64,000 nt of DNA, from positions 2,046,001 through 2,110,000 of the forward strand of contig JAEILZ010000005.1 in NCBI GenBank assembly GCA_018873225.1, read 5' to 3'. A program made the position numbers and the translations under genes. The notes beneath the pieces were generated by a model that saw only the letters and a program-made list of their open reading frames with translations, did not search any database and was not told the DNA's origin. Below, one piece after another: positions 40,399 through 52,400 of the stretch. This DNA is from [Phialemoniopsis] sp. UDSM-2020. Taxonomy: Eukaryota; Ascomycota; Sordariomycetes; Thyridiales; Thyridiaceae. Numbering within the stretch: the first letter of the stretch is position 1; each line of letters starts with the position of its first letter.

Positions 40399-41085
40399 TT
40401 AAACAAGCTCGAAGCCGTCCTCCTCGAGCGTCGACTTCTCAACGCCAGGGTCGGACGCGGCTTTCTGGCGCAGGTGCTGCCGGGCCTTCTTGCCCTTGAG
40501 AGCGTCGCCATTGACATCGAGAACCTCGTACTCCTTCTCGACTAGCTTCTCCATCGCCCGCGGGTTGGACCTGACGTAGACATCAAGAGACAGCCGTGTC
40601 GCAGGGCTGCCGGCCGAGTCAAAGTTGTAGAGGAAGTCGTCCTGGTCCGGGTGTTCTTGGTCAAAGGGCTCGGACTGAGTGCCGTGATCCAACTCCTCTT
40701 GGGCACTCGACCTTGCGCGGACAAGGCCGGACGGCATGTCCCAGTTGCCGCGGCTAGTCTTGACCATGTTGTGCCTAGGCTTCTCCCTGGGGTGGGAGTG
40801 AGACCTGAAGTCAAGAGTCAATTGCTGATCTTTTTACAAAATATATTTATCTACAAGATAGACGGAGACTTACGCGTCACTGTGCTTCTGCAGCGGCCGT
40901 GACTTGGACCACTGGCTCTCTGTACCGTTCATAGGTTGTCCGGAGATAATGTCAAGGCGGATGCCAGTAAGAGGTCGGGCCCCAAAGGACCACTTGACAT
41001 TGGAGTCCTTGGTTCGCTTGAAATCAGTCCGGGCGCTGCGAAGATCGCGCTGGATCTGGGCTTGAGTCTCAATAGCTGCAGCCAT
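40399..41085 (-). CDS. Small two-exon protein of unknown function
   Basis: Two exons (41085-40874, 40804-40399) give 205 aa; the 69-bp intron has a GTAAGT donor and CTTCAG acceptor and splits an Ala codon between KHSD and SHSHP. I do not recognise the product. The N-terminus (MAAAIETQAQIQRDLRSART) looks helical, followed by VKWSFGARPLTGIRLDIISG. The middle is basic and polar (SHSHPREKPRHNMVKTSRGN). The second half is acidic with DDFLYNFDSAGSPATRLSLD, then a Lys/Glu-rich helix (RAMEKLVEKEYEVLDVNGDA) and a charged tail ending GFELV. There is no signal peptide, membrane segment or catalytic motif. The clean splice and in-frame continuation across it are the main support for a real gene. Confidence 0.7.
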
Positions 41086-44000
41086 AATGAAGAGTTGACG
41101 ACTCTGGTACTAATGAGTGTGGAAATGTGGGTCTGGCCAGCGAGGGAGGTGCTCAACGACTCTTGCTTCTGAGAACGATGGGGTGGTCAAAAGGCAGGGA
41201 TGTCGTTATCAAAATGTAAACGTAAAAGAAATTAAAGAGGTGTTCCCAGAGTGAATTCGAGGAAAAGGTCGATGAAATTTGTATTGTCGGGGCGAGAAAG
41301 AGGTCTCGTAGGACTGCCCGGAAATTGGGGCAAAGCGATGGTGTAAGTGATGGATGGAGAGAGCAAGTAAAAGAGGTGCCTGGGCACTACTAGAATATAA
41401 ACAAGCTCCTCGAAACAAAAAGGCAGTAGTGATTCAAACTGCTGCTGATGTGATCCCTGATCGGGTCTGTAATTTCCTTTCGCAAGAAAGGTTATGTAAT
41501 GAAAGAATGGACTGGCTTGATTGTCCGGATGAGTCAAACGGTGTTTGAGAGTGAGCGGCGTCTGGTGGTTTGCCTGTCAATAATACACGCCGAAATGATA
41601 AGCGATAAGGAAGGCGAGGGTGTCCCCGGGCGATGACGGAAGCACTAGGGCGTATTAGACAAAGAACGAGCAGATATGAGTTTACCGTAGGCTAGGAAAA
41701 CGTGATAAGGGGGAAATGCTGTGGTTTGTTGGGCTGTTTGACTTTGTTGATTTCAATAAAGGGTGAAGAAAGAAGAGAGAGGAAGAGGAGCGCGACAGGA
41801 GAAGGGAGCACGCGCAGTGTCTACCTATATCTATCGCCGGGCGACGCACCAGACCAAACCAGCCGGACGTTGGTCAGGCAGGGAGGCCGTCTTATCGTGA
41901 TGACGGATGATAAAGGAACAGGCCAAGCCAAAGAGGTGTGTCCATGGGTACCTCTGAATCGGGGGCTTGGGCCAACCTTGAAGTGAGGGTACCTGACGCT
42001 GTCACCAAGGCAGCTCCGAGCCAGTAGTACCCGGATTCAAATGGGCTTCCACACTCGTTTTCCACGGGCTAAGGCGGCAATGCCAAAGTCACTCCATCGT
42101 GGCTTTGCATGCCAGGTACTTACATCACCCAGAACATCCATCTCTGAGCGAATGCCAATACATCTGTCAAGGCACCCCGAGAGACGTGGTCCAGCATTCC
42201 CGGATGGATCCTGCCAGAACCCAGAACATTGATTTGTCTCCCCCTTCCAAGGGCTTCTTTCCACTTGGGCTAGCGGCAATAGCGGGTGACCTCTGCTATC
42301 GCCCCAGCGCCCCCCCTTCTAAGATTACCCCATGCCCACCGTGCCACCGTGCCCACCCTCCCCCAAGTACCCGTGTCAAGCGTGTCTGGGGGCGAAACCT
42401 GGCACCTGGAGTGGGCGGGTGTTCTGGTGTTTCTTAGCGTGTTCATTGTTGTTTTGGCATGACGATGATGAAAGAAGAGATGAATCAGGTGCCGTGTTTT
42501 CAGGTCCTGCTCGAAACAGAACCTCCGGCCTTCCCTTGATTGCTCCCCGTGTATGCCATTCTGTATCGTCATTTGCCCAAAAGACCGGTACACCCACCTT
42601 GGTACCTTTGGGTCACTGGAGGATGAGACGCCCCAACCCCTCTTCTTACTTACTTGCTCGAAGTACTTACTTAGGTAGAAGCAGCCTGACGACCCCATCT
42701 GTGAATGCAGTCTCATAGGCGCGCAACAAAAAGAGGAGAGGCCCAGACCTGCGAGCGAGCAGGGCTGCGAATCACGACGCCATGTGGTGTGGATGGGTGG
42801 TCGTGGACGCGGAGGTTGTGGTCACGTCCGGCGCTTCGTCTCCAACAGAGCGTGTTTCTCCAACAGTGTCTCGGGGTTCCGGGATGCGACCAACCTTGCT
42901 ATCCCAGCCAATCTCGACTGCTTATCAGGGCCCCCGCATTTCCTCTTTAGTTGCCTCTTCTAGGCTATATGCCTTGCACTCTCGCCCGTGGTGCGTCTCG
43001 GAGCAGTCCTAGAGGGAGCAATGCGTCTCTGTGCAAGGTGTCACTGTTGCTTAGTTGGGACTGGCAAGGATGAAGGGTGTGTACTTTAGGATTCAAAGAA
43101 AGGAATCCAGTGAGAGTGCCCTTTAGATTGCCACGTTGACGTGAAACATCACTCCAAGACGCCGTCGTACGCAGTGCGTACTAACGGAGAGACCACATGC
43201 TGCGCCCTGCATTCCGATTAGTCCGACGTGCCTGAAGATCTGACACTGATAGCACTGCCCTGGCGATCTGCTTGGTCGCTCCCCATGAGTCGGACCATAC
43301 CTCTCACTCACTCTCCGATCGATTCTGACAGCAGCAGTCTTGTAGTCTTTGCTACTCGTATGTGCTCCCTACGGGTTACAGCCATCGCAATCGAGTCCAG
43401 AAACGCATTCCAAGAGACCGAGGTAGGTATTCGTGGCCGTTTGAGATGTACCCAGTATAAGGTACCTAGGCAGATTGCTAGGTAGTTGTACTCAAGTTTC
43501 GATGCTCGACGCGCAAGCCATCACTGTGTTATCCTGACCAAGAATAGCCTGCCGTTGGGCCTGCTCAGGTCCGTTGATAGCACATGTGGCTAAAACGCCA
43601 CGACCTGTTTTCCAGTCGTGAATACAGCTTGTGTACAGCCACTCAAGTGTACTGATCAGCAAAATGACGCTATCTTCCTGATGCAGCAGCCTATTGCGAT
43701 GCTTAGCTACCGGGCATAATGTTGCTTTACTTAGCAAACTTGATCCCGGCCTCAGAGCGCGTCATTCACCTTCATGCAAGCAACGCACCCTGGTCAATCT
43801 AAGACCCCTACCCACGATTTACTGTAAGGTAAGGTATGGTACTAATAAGGGTATTCCAGAATGAATGTGGTCGTTAGCGCATCCTTTTGGTTTCCTTTAC
43901 TTGTCTGCGACTGTATGGTCTTCAGAATGACGGTTTGAACAATGCCTTTCCGGGTTTGCGGCGTCGTTGTCAGCAGGTGACCAGTGTCGTCATCGTAAAT

Positions 44001-44298
44001 TCGCATGTGATCCTTCGCGTCTAGTGCAGCGCAGTTCAGGCGTGAGGGACTAGGCTTGGCGACAACATTCAAGGTTGAAGCTACACGTGATTCTTATCTT
44101 ATCGCCGACAACTTGAAATTGAAGCTCAACTTCAAGTAGTCGACCGCAAGATGCATGAAAGCTGGACATGCATATAAGAGTGCAATAGGCAAAATTGGAA
44201 TTGTCACTCGCCTCTGACTCTGTATGACGAATCTGCGCTCCTAAAAACATCTGAGACAACTCCCAGACCGTTCTGGCGAGCTTTCCCCAGTCGAGAAC
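41086..44298. other. 3.2-kb gene-free span
   Basis: The span lies between the divergent starts at 41085 and 44299. No frame in it shows a domain or plausible splicing. C/T-rich and A/G-rich tracts occur at 41220-41420 and 41750-41820. The AGGTA/TACCT element recurs (TTACTTAGGTAG near 42667, GGTACCTAGG at 43461, CTAGGTAGT near 43479). It may include long promoters and 5' UTRs for both neighbours. Confidence 0.55.
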
Positions 44299-45345
44299 AT
44301 GCCCTCGGACCTTTCAGCCTATCTGGCTGCCAACTACCTGACAGCCGATCCCAAGCCCTCCAAGAAGCGCAAGCGCAAACACGACACCTCCGCCGCCTCC
44401 GGCCTCCTCATCAATGACGAAGACGACAGCTGGACGCGATCAGGCGCCTCGAGAGGCGGAGGCGACGACGACACAGGCTTCGACGGCCCCGTCACGGCAG
44501 GTACATCCGCCGAATTCCGCAAGGCCAAGAAGTCAGGCTGGAAGAGCCTCGGTGGCGGCGACTCGAAACAGACGGCCGACTCCGATGCCGCTGCAGCAGA
44601 CGCCATCCTGGCATCCGCCCAGGCCGAGGACGCGGCGCGCCGGGACGCCGAGGACGACGCGCCCGTCGTCGAGGGGGGCGTGGCCAAGATGAGCGACGGC
44701 ACGCACGCGGGCCTGCAGAGCGCGGCCGCCGTGTCGGCCCAGCTCAAGCGCCGCCAGCGCGAGGAGCGCGAGGCGTACGAGCGCGAGCGCCGGGACCGCA
44801 AGGCGCAGGGCCTGCCGGACACCGAGGAGGAGGCCGTGTACCGCGACGCGACAGGCCGGCGCATCGACGTGTCCATGCGGCGCGAGGCGGCGCGCAAGGC
44901 GGCGCAGGAGGCCGAGGAGAAGGAGCGCGCGGCCAAGGAGGCGCTCAAGGGCGAGGTGCAGGTCGAGGCGGCGCGGCGGCGGCGGGAGCGGCTCGAGGAC
45001 GCGGCGCTGATGCCGCTGGCGCGCCGGGCCGACGACGAGGAGATCAATCGGGAGATGAAGGACACGGCAAGGTGGAACGACCCCATGGCGCAGTTCCTCA
45101 GTAAAAAGGATGCCGGTGGTGGTGGTGGGGGGGTGGCAGCCGGCAGCAGTAGTCAGGGCGGGAAGAAACTGAAGGGTAGACCTGTGTACAAGGGGGCTGC
45201 GCAGCCAAACAGATATGGGATCAGGCCCGGATACCGGTGGGATGGCGTGGATCGCGGAAACGGCTTCGAAGCGGAGAGGTTCAAGGCTTTGAATAGGAAG
45301 GAGAGAAACAAGGGGCTTGACTACGCTTGGCAGATGGACGAGTAG
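44299..45345 (+). CDS. CWC26: Pre-mRNA-splicing factor CWC26 (Bud13)
   Basis: Bud13/CWC26 is the scaffold of the RES complex (with Snu17 and Pml1), which holds and retains pre-mRNA at the activated spliceosome in the nucleus. This single-exon protein has 348 aa. The N-terminus, [23 protein letters not shown], is the usual start. A long charged Arg/Glu/Lys/Ala coiled-coil region covers about 140-250, including ETVYRDATG-like [18 protein letters not shown] (about 178-195). The conserved C-terminal module is complete: [13 protein letters not shown] (about 253), a Gly-rich low-complexity insert, then [35 protein letters not shown] and a final DYAWQMDE, the family ending. The insert includes a poly-Gly run encoded by a short G-rich repeat near 45115. 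Third positions are very GC-rich in the middle, which opens spurious antisense frames. Confidence 0.94.
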   Translation: MPSDLSAYLAANYLTADPKPSKKRKRKHDTSAASGLLINDEDDSWTRSGASRGGGDDDTGFDGPVTAGTSAEFRKAKKSGWKSLGGGDSKQTADSDAAAADAILASAQAEDAARRDAEDDAPVVEGGVAKMSDGTHAGLQSAAAVSAQLKRRQREEREAYERERRDRKAQGLPDTEEEAVYRDATGRRIDVSMRREAARKAAQEAEEKERAAKEALKGEVQVEAARRRRERLEDAALMPLARRADDEEINREMKDTARWNDPMAQFLSKKDAGGGGGGVAAGSSSQGGKKLKGRPVYKGAAQPNRYGIRPGYRWDGVDRGNGFEAERFKALNRKERNKGLDYAWQMDE

Positions 45346-45674
45346 GGGCTGCTTCACCTGGATGGGAGTTGATAAGATGATACCATGACTTGAGAGCATA
45401 CAAAATCGCCAGCATAGCGTGTAATTACAGAGGAATCAATGATCTTTCGGACAGGATGCCAATTCAAAGAGTCTACACGCAGATGTTGAGTACACTACCT
45501 CAATTGTCTATGAGGACGATTATTCGATGCTCCCGAGGTGTTCATGCGAATCTAACCCAGAGAACGCCATTCTTGCTTTCCATTTTTGATCGTCACCCCT
45601 CCACGAGTCTGGTTTTCACGGCTCAGATTGACATCAAGAGAGGCGAGAACTGCGGAAAATGACGGCCACCACGA
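45346..45674. other. Convergent 3' intergenic region
   Basis: A 329-bp span between two converging genes, expected to contain both 3' UTRs. I see no gene. Confidence 0.5.
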
Positions 45675-47905
45675 CTAAGCTGCAGGCTTCGGCCGCAGCA
45701 TCCTATCTTCTCCCAATACAGCATTGTCCTTGACCAGCTTGATCCAGTCCTTGCGCGGCATCTGGCCGGGGGCATCGCCGACTCGGTTGCCAAATTGCCG
45801 CAGCAAACTTCCAATCTGAATGCCGTCTGGCTGAGCCGCAATCAGAGCATTGACGATCTCGGATGCCTGCACCGGAAGGGGAGGCGAGCTGGCTCTCGGC
45901 GTGGAGGCTCCGCCCTTAGTAGGCGATACGGAAGCTGCACCTGGAAAAGACCGCCCTGGTTAACGCCATCGTCTGGAGAGGAAAATGCGAAGCTTTGAAG
46001 ACCCAGCAACTCACCTTGAGAGGGGACAGGGCTGCCAGCCCTCGAGCCCACAGGAGTACCACGGGCGCCGGTACCGATGATCTTGATCTTCTTCTTTGCC
46101 ACGCCGCCATCCGACATCTCACCTGCAGTGGCCTCTCCATCGCTCAATGCGCCTCCCTTCGCCTTGACCCGCTGCTGACCAGGAAGAGGGGTCGACGAGC
46201 GGCTAGGCTGCACCGAGCCAGTGGCATGCTTCTTGACCTTCTTCCGAGACGATTCGTTGCCACTCGACTCCGAGAGGTTCGGAGAGCCGGGTCGCTTCAA
46301 GGACTTACTCTTCTTGGCGTCTCCAAGCCTATGCTTGCCTGAGGGCGTAGTGTTGCCCTTGGACGCGGCACCGGAGGAAGGCTTGACATCAAGCTTATCT
46401 TTCGAGTCCTCATCCTTCTTTTCCTCGCCTTGCTCCTCTTCATTCTTCTCTGCCTCGTCCTCGCTCTGGTCATAGTCTATTAGCACCCGATCCAGACGGT
46501 GGCGCATCCATGGGTCACTTACAGACGAAGAGTCGCCGAAGGGGTTCGATCCGTCCGAGTCGCTCTCGTACTCGAGAGCATCCTCTCGTTTAGCAAGCGC
46601 CTTGCGCAACTTCTTACCATCGAGCTTTCTCTTGAGCTCGGCCATCATTTCATCCACTTCTTGCTTCTCTACCTCCTTCTCGTCACCATCGCCAAAAAGA
46701 TTGGCACCTAGATGATTGCGACGCATGCGCTCCCGCGCATCCCTGGCATCCTCATCGTTGTCGGGCTCTAGACCAACGTTCTCATCATCATCCTGGAACT
46801 CATCGCCTTCAAAGTCGAGATCGTCATGATCAACCTTCTCAGAGCGCGGAGCCGACCGATAAGTGCTGCTCTCCAGCTTGACGCGGGCACGGCCGCCGGT
46901 AAAGAGTCGCGTCGCTTCGTACTCTTCTTCTGCCTTGGCTTTCTCCTTGTCCCGCATCACCCAGCGGCCAGGATCAAACTTCTTGTCCATGAGCTTCTCG
47001 GCCTCCTCTATGGTGTAGGCCTGGAAGGGGGGCTTGGGCGTGAACCTGTAGTACTTCTCGATGGGAATCATGCGGAATCCGTTGCCGCTGATGACGAAGG
47101 CCACATTAGCCTCAGAGAGGGCCGATATGTAATGACCCACCCAGACATTCTTGCCATCCGCATCCTCGAGATGCCAAGGCAGTGACTCCTCGTAGCGGAT
47201 TTCCGACTCTTTCTTTTGCTCAGCAGTGCTTCGGGGGTAGTAGGCCTGTACAGGCTTCTCCTTCTTCTGTTGAGGTTGTCGCTGCTTGTGAGGTTCCTTG
47301 GCAACGGGGGCAATCTGAGCCAGATCGCTGGCACGCTGTGCTTCCCGCTCCGCCTTGATCTGGGCGAGGCGCTCGGCCTCCTTCTCGTCCACCGTCGGCG
47401 GAGGAGGGGTAGGCGACTTCTCCTTGACTACTCTGCCCGGTGCGGGCTGTCTAGGGTCGCGTCGATGTAAGGAAACGGGACGCGTGAACTCGTCTTGGTT
47501 GGTAGGATCGATGTCCTTTTCGGGTTCGCCAGCCCTGTTCGCCTTGGCACTAGCAAGGCGCATAACGTGATAGCGTATTCCCTCTCTGAGCTCGCGCTTT
47601 GTGGTGACGAGCGGGTAGTCTTGAGCCTGGAGGGGCATAGGATCGGTCCATCCTCCATTCTGCCTCCGCTGGGCCTCAAAGGCCTTGCGCTTCTGTTCCT
47701 CTCTATCAAGGGCAGACGGGATTGCAGGGCGTGAGCTGGGACCGCCGGTAGCATTCTGCGCCTGGCCTCGAACAGCCTGAGGTCGTGCGATGGGCTTTTT
47801 GCGCGCAACGAGGGGGTCGGCCGGGCGCGGCTTTCGCCGCATTGGCGCGGCGCCTTTGGGAGGCGGGTTTCGCCCGTTGGGCAGATCGGACGGAGGCGCG
47901 CTCAT
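45675..47905 (-). CDS. TFG1: Transcription initiation factor IIF subunit alpha (Tfg1/RAP74)
   Basis: The large TFIIF subunit, which binds RNA polymerase II and stabilises the preinitiation complex. My model has three exons (47905-46523, 46465-46015, 45940-45675) and 699 aa. The dimerisation domain is split: YPLVTTKRELREGIRYHVMR (about 100-120) and then NVWVGHYISALSEANVAFVI with FRMIPIEKYYRFTPKPPF (about 255-305). A long acidic and Lys/Ser-rich linker follows. The C-terminal winged helix (about 635-699) reads VQASEIVNALIAAQPDGIQI, then DWIKLVKDNAVLGEDRMLRP. The last intron has a GTGAGT donor; without splicing the winged helix is lost and the frame ends in a short aberrant tail. The first intron (46466-46522) is 57 nt and in frame, so it could be retained without a stop; its GTAAGT donor, TGCTAATAG branch and CAG end make it convincing. 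Confidence 0.93.
46466..46522 (-). other. In-frame 57-nt intron in the TFIIF alpha gene
   Basis: The element has a perfect GTAAGT donor, TGCTAATAG branch sequence and CAG acceptor 10-11 nt later. Its length is a multiple of three and it has no stop, so it is invisible as a frame break. Splicing joins GDSSS to SEDEAEK, giving a continuous acidic Ser-rich tract, whereas retention inserts 19 residues containing DPWMRHRLDRVLI. Confidence 0.75.
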
Positions 47906-49479
47906 GTTGACCAGTCAAGCAGTCGAGCAAGCAAATGTTGGATCAGCGTAGTTGGGAAATCATCGATTGTGCTTGGTCTCGAAGTTTGCAGGCGGATGGG
48001 TGAACAGAAATAGCCCTAGGCAGGCAGGAAGAACAAAGGCAGCGAGCGCCCGCCTGAAATCCTAATGTAAGGGCGTGTGGCCTTTCAACTGGAGGTTTGT
48101 ATGAAGACAGGTCGGTCTCAACAAAGACGGCGAACTTGCAACACAGTCTTCAAAGGAAACAATGGGCGATGCGACAAGAAGCGGGCGGTTGTGCGCATGT
48201 GGTTGAATGAAACGCGCGAGATTGAGGTGAGAGGTCAGCGTAGAAGCTTGGAAAGCCACAGAGACGCGGGTTCAGGTGCAAGTGATGTTAAGGTCACTCC
48301 AGTCGGGTCGCTCGCTGCAAGGCAAGGTTGGCTGCAGTGCTGCCGCCCTGGAAAACAGCTAGCGCAGAGCTTGGGCCTGCTATGACGGAGACAGGCGCCG
48401 CAGCACAGGCCACCTGCAAAACAGTGGGTGAACAGCTGCAAACAGCTCCGCTCTGTCTCCCCGACTTGGTATGGATACGGTTTTCGAGATCTGGTCAGGT
48501 CCCAAAACGTCTCAGTATCCGATTGTGCTATGGCTTTTATTTCTCAAGAAAATCTACAAGCTTTTCAAATCTACGTATACTAGGAATTTCGTATCTTGTA
48601 TATATACTCCAATGTCGCCGTCAAAGAAAAAAATAAATGGTTTCACCTGGTTTGTGAGATCATAGCTGATGGGTATTCCCAGGATAGCCATATTACACAT
48701 GCGATAGGCACCTCGAGGCAAATGTATCAAATATGACACTTCTCCAGTAAATTGCACACCATGGCATGCAATTACCAGAGCCCGTGAAAAGTATCATACT
48801 TTTCCAACGAGAGGGAGCTTTGGAGCATCCATGGGTTGATGATCCCACTAGTACACCGCGAATTGCTTCTTCAAGCCACCGCGTCTGAAAAAAAAACCCA
48901 CTTGATGTCAATATGGAAGGGCTAAAGTGCAACACGCTGGAGCTTGAGTTGAACCGGACAGCAGCTTCTCAACCACCAACCCAGCCAATGACAGCGCCTC
49001 AATTGCAACATCTCACTCCTCACATCGACCTCACCCTTTCCTGACTTTGTTGGCTTTCTCTCGTCATATTACCCACGAATACTGTCAACTAAGCCTCAGA
49101 CAACGGCGATTCTGTATTTGACTCCATAACACTGAGGCGGGGTACAACTGGCTGCTACACTACGATCTTCTCATTGTCGCAATCCTTTCATCTCCCTCAC
49201 CTTATGGTATTAGATCTGGTCCGGTGTATTGTTTGACTCTTCCACTCCTGTTGTCACTCGGGCGCTCTGATTGTTACTGTCAAGCAACTCGGGCCTGTCA
49301 CTGACACGTCATACCTGATGTCCTGGTGTCACACGTCCAAACACAGTCTGGTGTAATGAGCAGCATCTCGAACGTCGGCTACTTGGAAACAGCACTATCT
49401 CGTTCACCCGTCACACTCTTGAGCAATTCTAAACCCACCAGACACGGCAATTCGCCATGCTAGCCTCCAGCATATAACC
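47906..49479. promoter_or_regulatory. Divergent promoter region (TFIIF alpha / Cid1-like)
   Basis: A 1.57-kb span between divergent starts. Frames at 48328-48935 are short, AT-rich and without domains. The last 450 bases are C/T-rich, as expected for a fungal 5' leader. No factor site is assigned. Confidence 0.5.
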
Positions 49480-52400
49480 ATGGGATCAACGCAGAACAAT
49501 AACGGCCCGCAAGGGCCACTCGAGGACCACCTACGGAATTTGATCCTCACCAACTCAGATGCTTCAACACGGGAGCCAGCATCTCAACACCAGTCAACCA
49601 ACACCGACTCCTCAGGATATCAGCCCGCTCCACCCTTGGACCATATATCAGAGCAGGACACTCAAGGACCTTCGCCTCACAGCAGTAAAGACGCGCAAGC
49701 AGCACCCAAGGCCTCACGGAAACGCCCTAACCAGGCACAGCGTCGGCAAATGTCGGCGCAGCTCTCTATCCCCATAGACCCGCGGCCGCAACCGTCTCCG
49801 CAAGCCGTCAGACACTACCCAAGTCCTACTGGCTATAGCCATATTCAGTCCCAAGGCTCTCAGCAGAGGGTTCAACGCCCCCAGTCTGCCGGCTTCCGGC
49901 CATCCTACTACAGCCAGCCCTTCCAGCAAAGCGAGAACTCTTCGCGGGGTTATCCAGCACAGCCTCGTCATCAGCAGTCTCAGTCTTACCATGGCCCTGG
50001 ATATCAAGCACGAGCGCCAGACTGGCGGCAGGCTGCAGGCCGCGGTTCTGAGTATACTCCAAGAGGCCACAACCCATCCTTTTCGGATCACGGTGCCCCT
50101 TCTCCGGGATCTCACAGATATCAAACCTCCTTACCTCATCACCAGCCCAGGCATCAGCACGTTAGATCTGAGGACCTACGGGAGCAGACCTCACTTCTTG
50201 AGGACTTATGCAACACAATCATCGCCGATGCTGAGATTGATGTGGCGCTAATCCAAGAAAAGGAGACGTTCCGCATCAACATTGAGCGCATATGCCAGAA
50301 TGCCGTCGCAAAATTTGAGCAAGAGTCTAGTGGGCTGCGCGATTTCCCTCCTGAAAGCGTTCAGCTACGGTGCTTTGGGAGTCTCTCGTCTGGTTTCGCT
50401 ACCAAGGCATCAGATATGGATCTGGGACTTCTGTCTCCCCTCTCACGCCCTCAGCCAGATGAGCTTGGCTCCCTCATTCCTCGTATCATTGAGAAGGCAT
50501 TCCTCGACGCTGGACTTGGTGCCCGCTTACTCACCAGAACTCGTGTACCAATCATAAAGCTCTGCGAGAGTCCTCCAGAGCAGCTCAGACAAGACCTCTT
50601 GAGAGAGCGGAGCAAGTGGGAACAGGGCATCACCGAGGACCACGAGCCAGCCGGTGCTGATGATGACGATCATGAGGATCACGTACGGCCACATACGCGA
50701 GACGGGTCTACAACCCATACCGTGGCCGCTCATAAAGGCCCGGAACACTCGGTGTCATCTGTCAACCACGATGACAGTATAACGACAGGCGAGATATCAA
50801 AGACTGCCAGTCGCAAAGGCGCCAAACCTTCAACAGATCCCCAAATTGAGGCCCAAGACAGATCCTTTCATCTCAAACAAGCTGATAGGCAACATCTTGT
50901 CAATTACTATAGCCTCGCGAAACGGCTGCTACGGAAGCTTGATGGGCGAGACATCACCCATTCTACGGCGAAGCATTTCCGGCTAGAGGATCTCACAATC
51001 CTCAACGATGTAGCCCATGCTTTTGTCCATGGACTGTCAGAAGAACGATTAAGGGATCGTCTTTTGAGCTACCAGTCTTTGTCTCGAGAAGATGCCACTG
51101 GATCGCCGGTGTACCGCTCTCTTGCGGGTGTTTATACCCAGGCAGAAGGTGAAAAGATGGTTATGGTGTGGGAAGACCGGAAGGTGCACGAGAAGAATCC
51201 TGAGAACGAATCCCAAGCTCAGAGGAAGATTAATAACTGGAGGGTACTCCAAGACAGAAACAACTTCGGATTGGATATTCTGGGTCACAACAAGGAGCTA
51301 CAACTTGCCGCAGATCACCTAAGAAGAGTACCATCCATCCAGCTAATGATGCTCGAGCAAGGGCAATACGAGTCTCCAACACAATACCATAGCAGGACTA
51401 TAAAGCTCCTGCTAGACCTCGGCGGCTACGATTCAAGTACCCCCACCATAGACAACCTCCCCATTCATACCACCATCATTGAGCAATACATCAAGGGCAT
51501 ATGGGGTGAGGAGATACGGAAGCAGGTCAAGGCATTTGCACTCGAGAACGATCAGATGACCCTACGCGCAGTCGCCAGAAGGCACAAGAGCCTCCATCTT
51601 GCTACCGAATTTGAGAAGGCCGTCGAGAAAGGACTGTACAGCGATGGGGATGTCGCAGACATCAAGACTTATATCGCTCTCCTTCGCATGCCCCTACGCC
51701 AAGTCCGCGGGAACGACAGGCAGCTCGACTATATAGTGAATTCTTCCGCATTTCCGGCTCCTCTGCTCGAGAAGATCAGCAGGGTGACCGATCCAGCCAA
51801 GCTTGCACCTAACCAACCACGCGACCCTTATCGTGATCGCCTGGAGTTCCCGAAATCTGGCGTCGGCGTGCAGTGCGATATCAACTTCTCGGCACACCTA
51901 GCATTACACAACACCCTCCTTCTTCGATGCTACTCACATACCGACCCTCGGGTGAGACCCTTGGTCCTCTTCGTCAAGCACTGGGCAAAGGTGCGCGATA
52001 TCAACACGCCATATAGAGGAACCCTCAGCAGTTACGGTTACGTGCTCATGGTGCTCCATTACTTGGTCAACATTGCACAGCCTTTTGTCTGCCCTAATCT
52101 CCAGGCCTTGGCGCCGCCACCTGATCCCTCCCTTACAATGCAGCAAGTTCAGGAGACTATGGTCTGCAAAGGGAAAAATGTTCAGTTCTGGCGAGACGAG
52201 AACGCCATCAAGAACCTCGCCCGAGAAGGCGCCCTCACGCAGAACCGCGATTCCATTGGCTTTCTTCTACGAGGTTTCTTTGAGTATTACGCTCAAAGCC
52301 ATTTCATGAGCACCGTTCCCGGACGGGGCTTTGACTGGGGCCGCGATGTTTTAAGTTTGCGGACCCAAGGAGGCCTGCTCTCGAAACAAGACAAAGGCTG

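Noticed and set aside
44334..45399. 250- and 288-aa minus-strand frames antisense to CWC26
   Set aside because: They mirror the Arg/Glu/Ala-rich coding strand and have repetitive Ser/Arg or Leu/Arg composition only.
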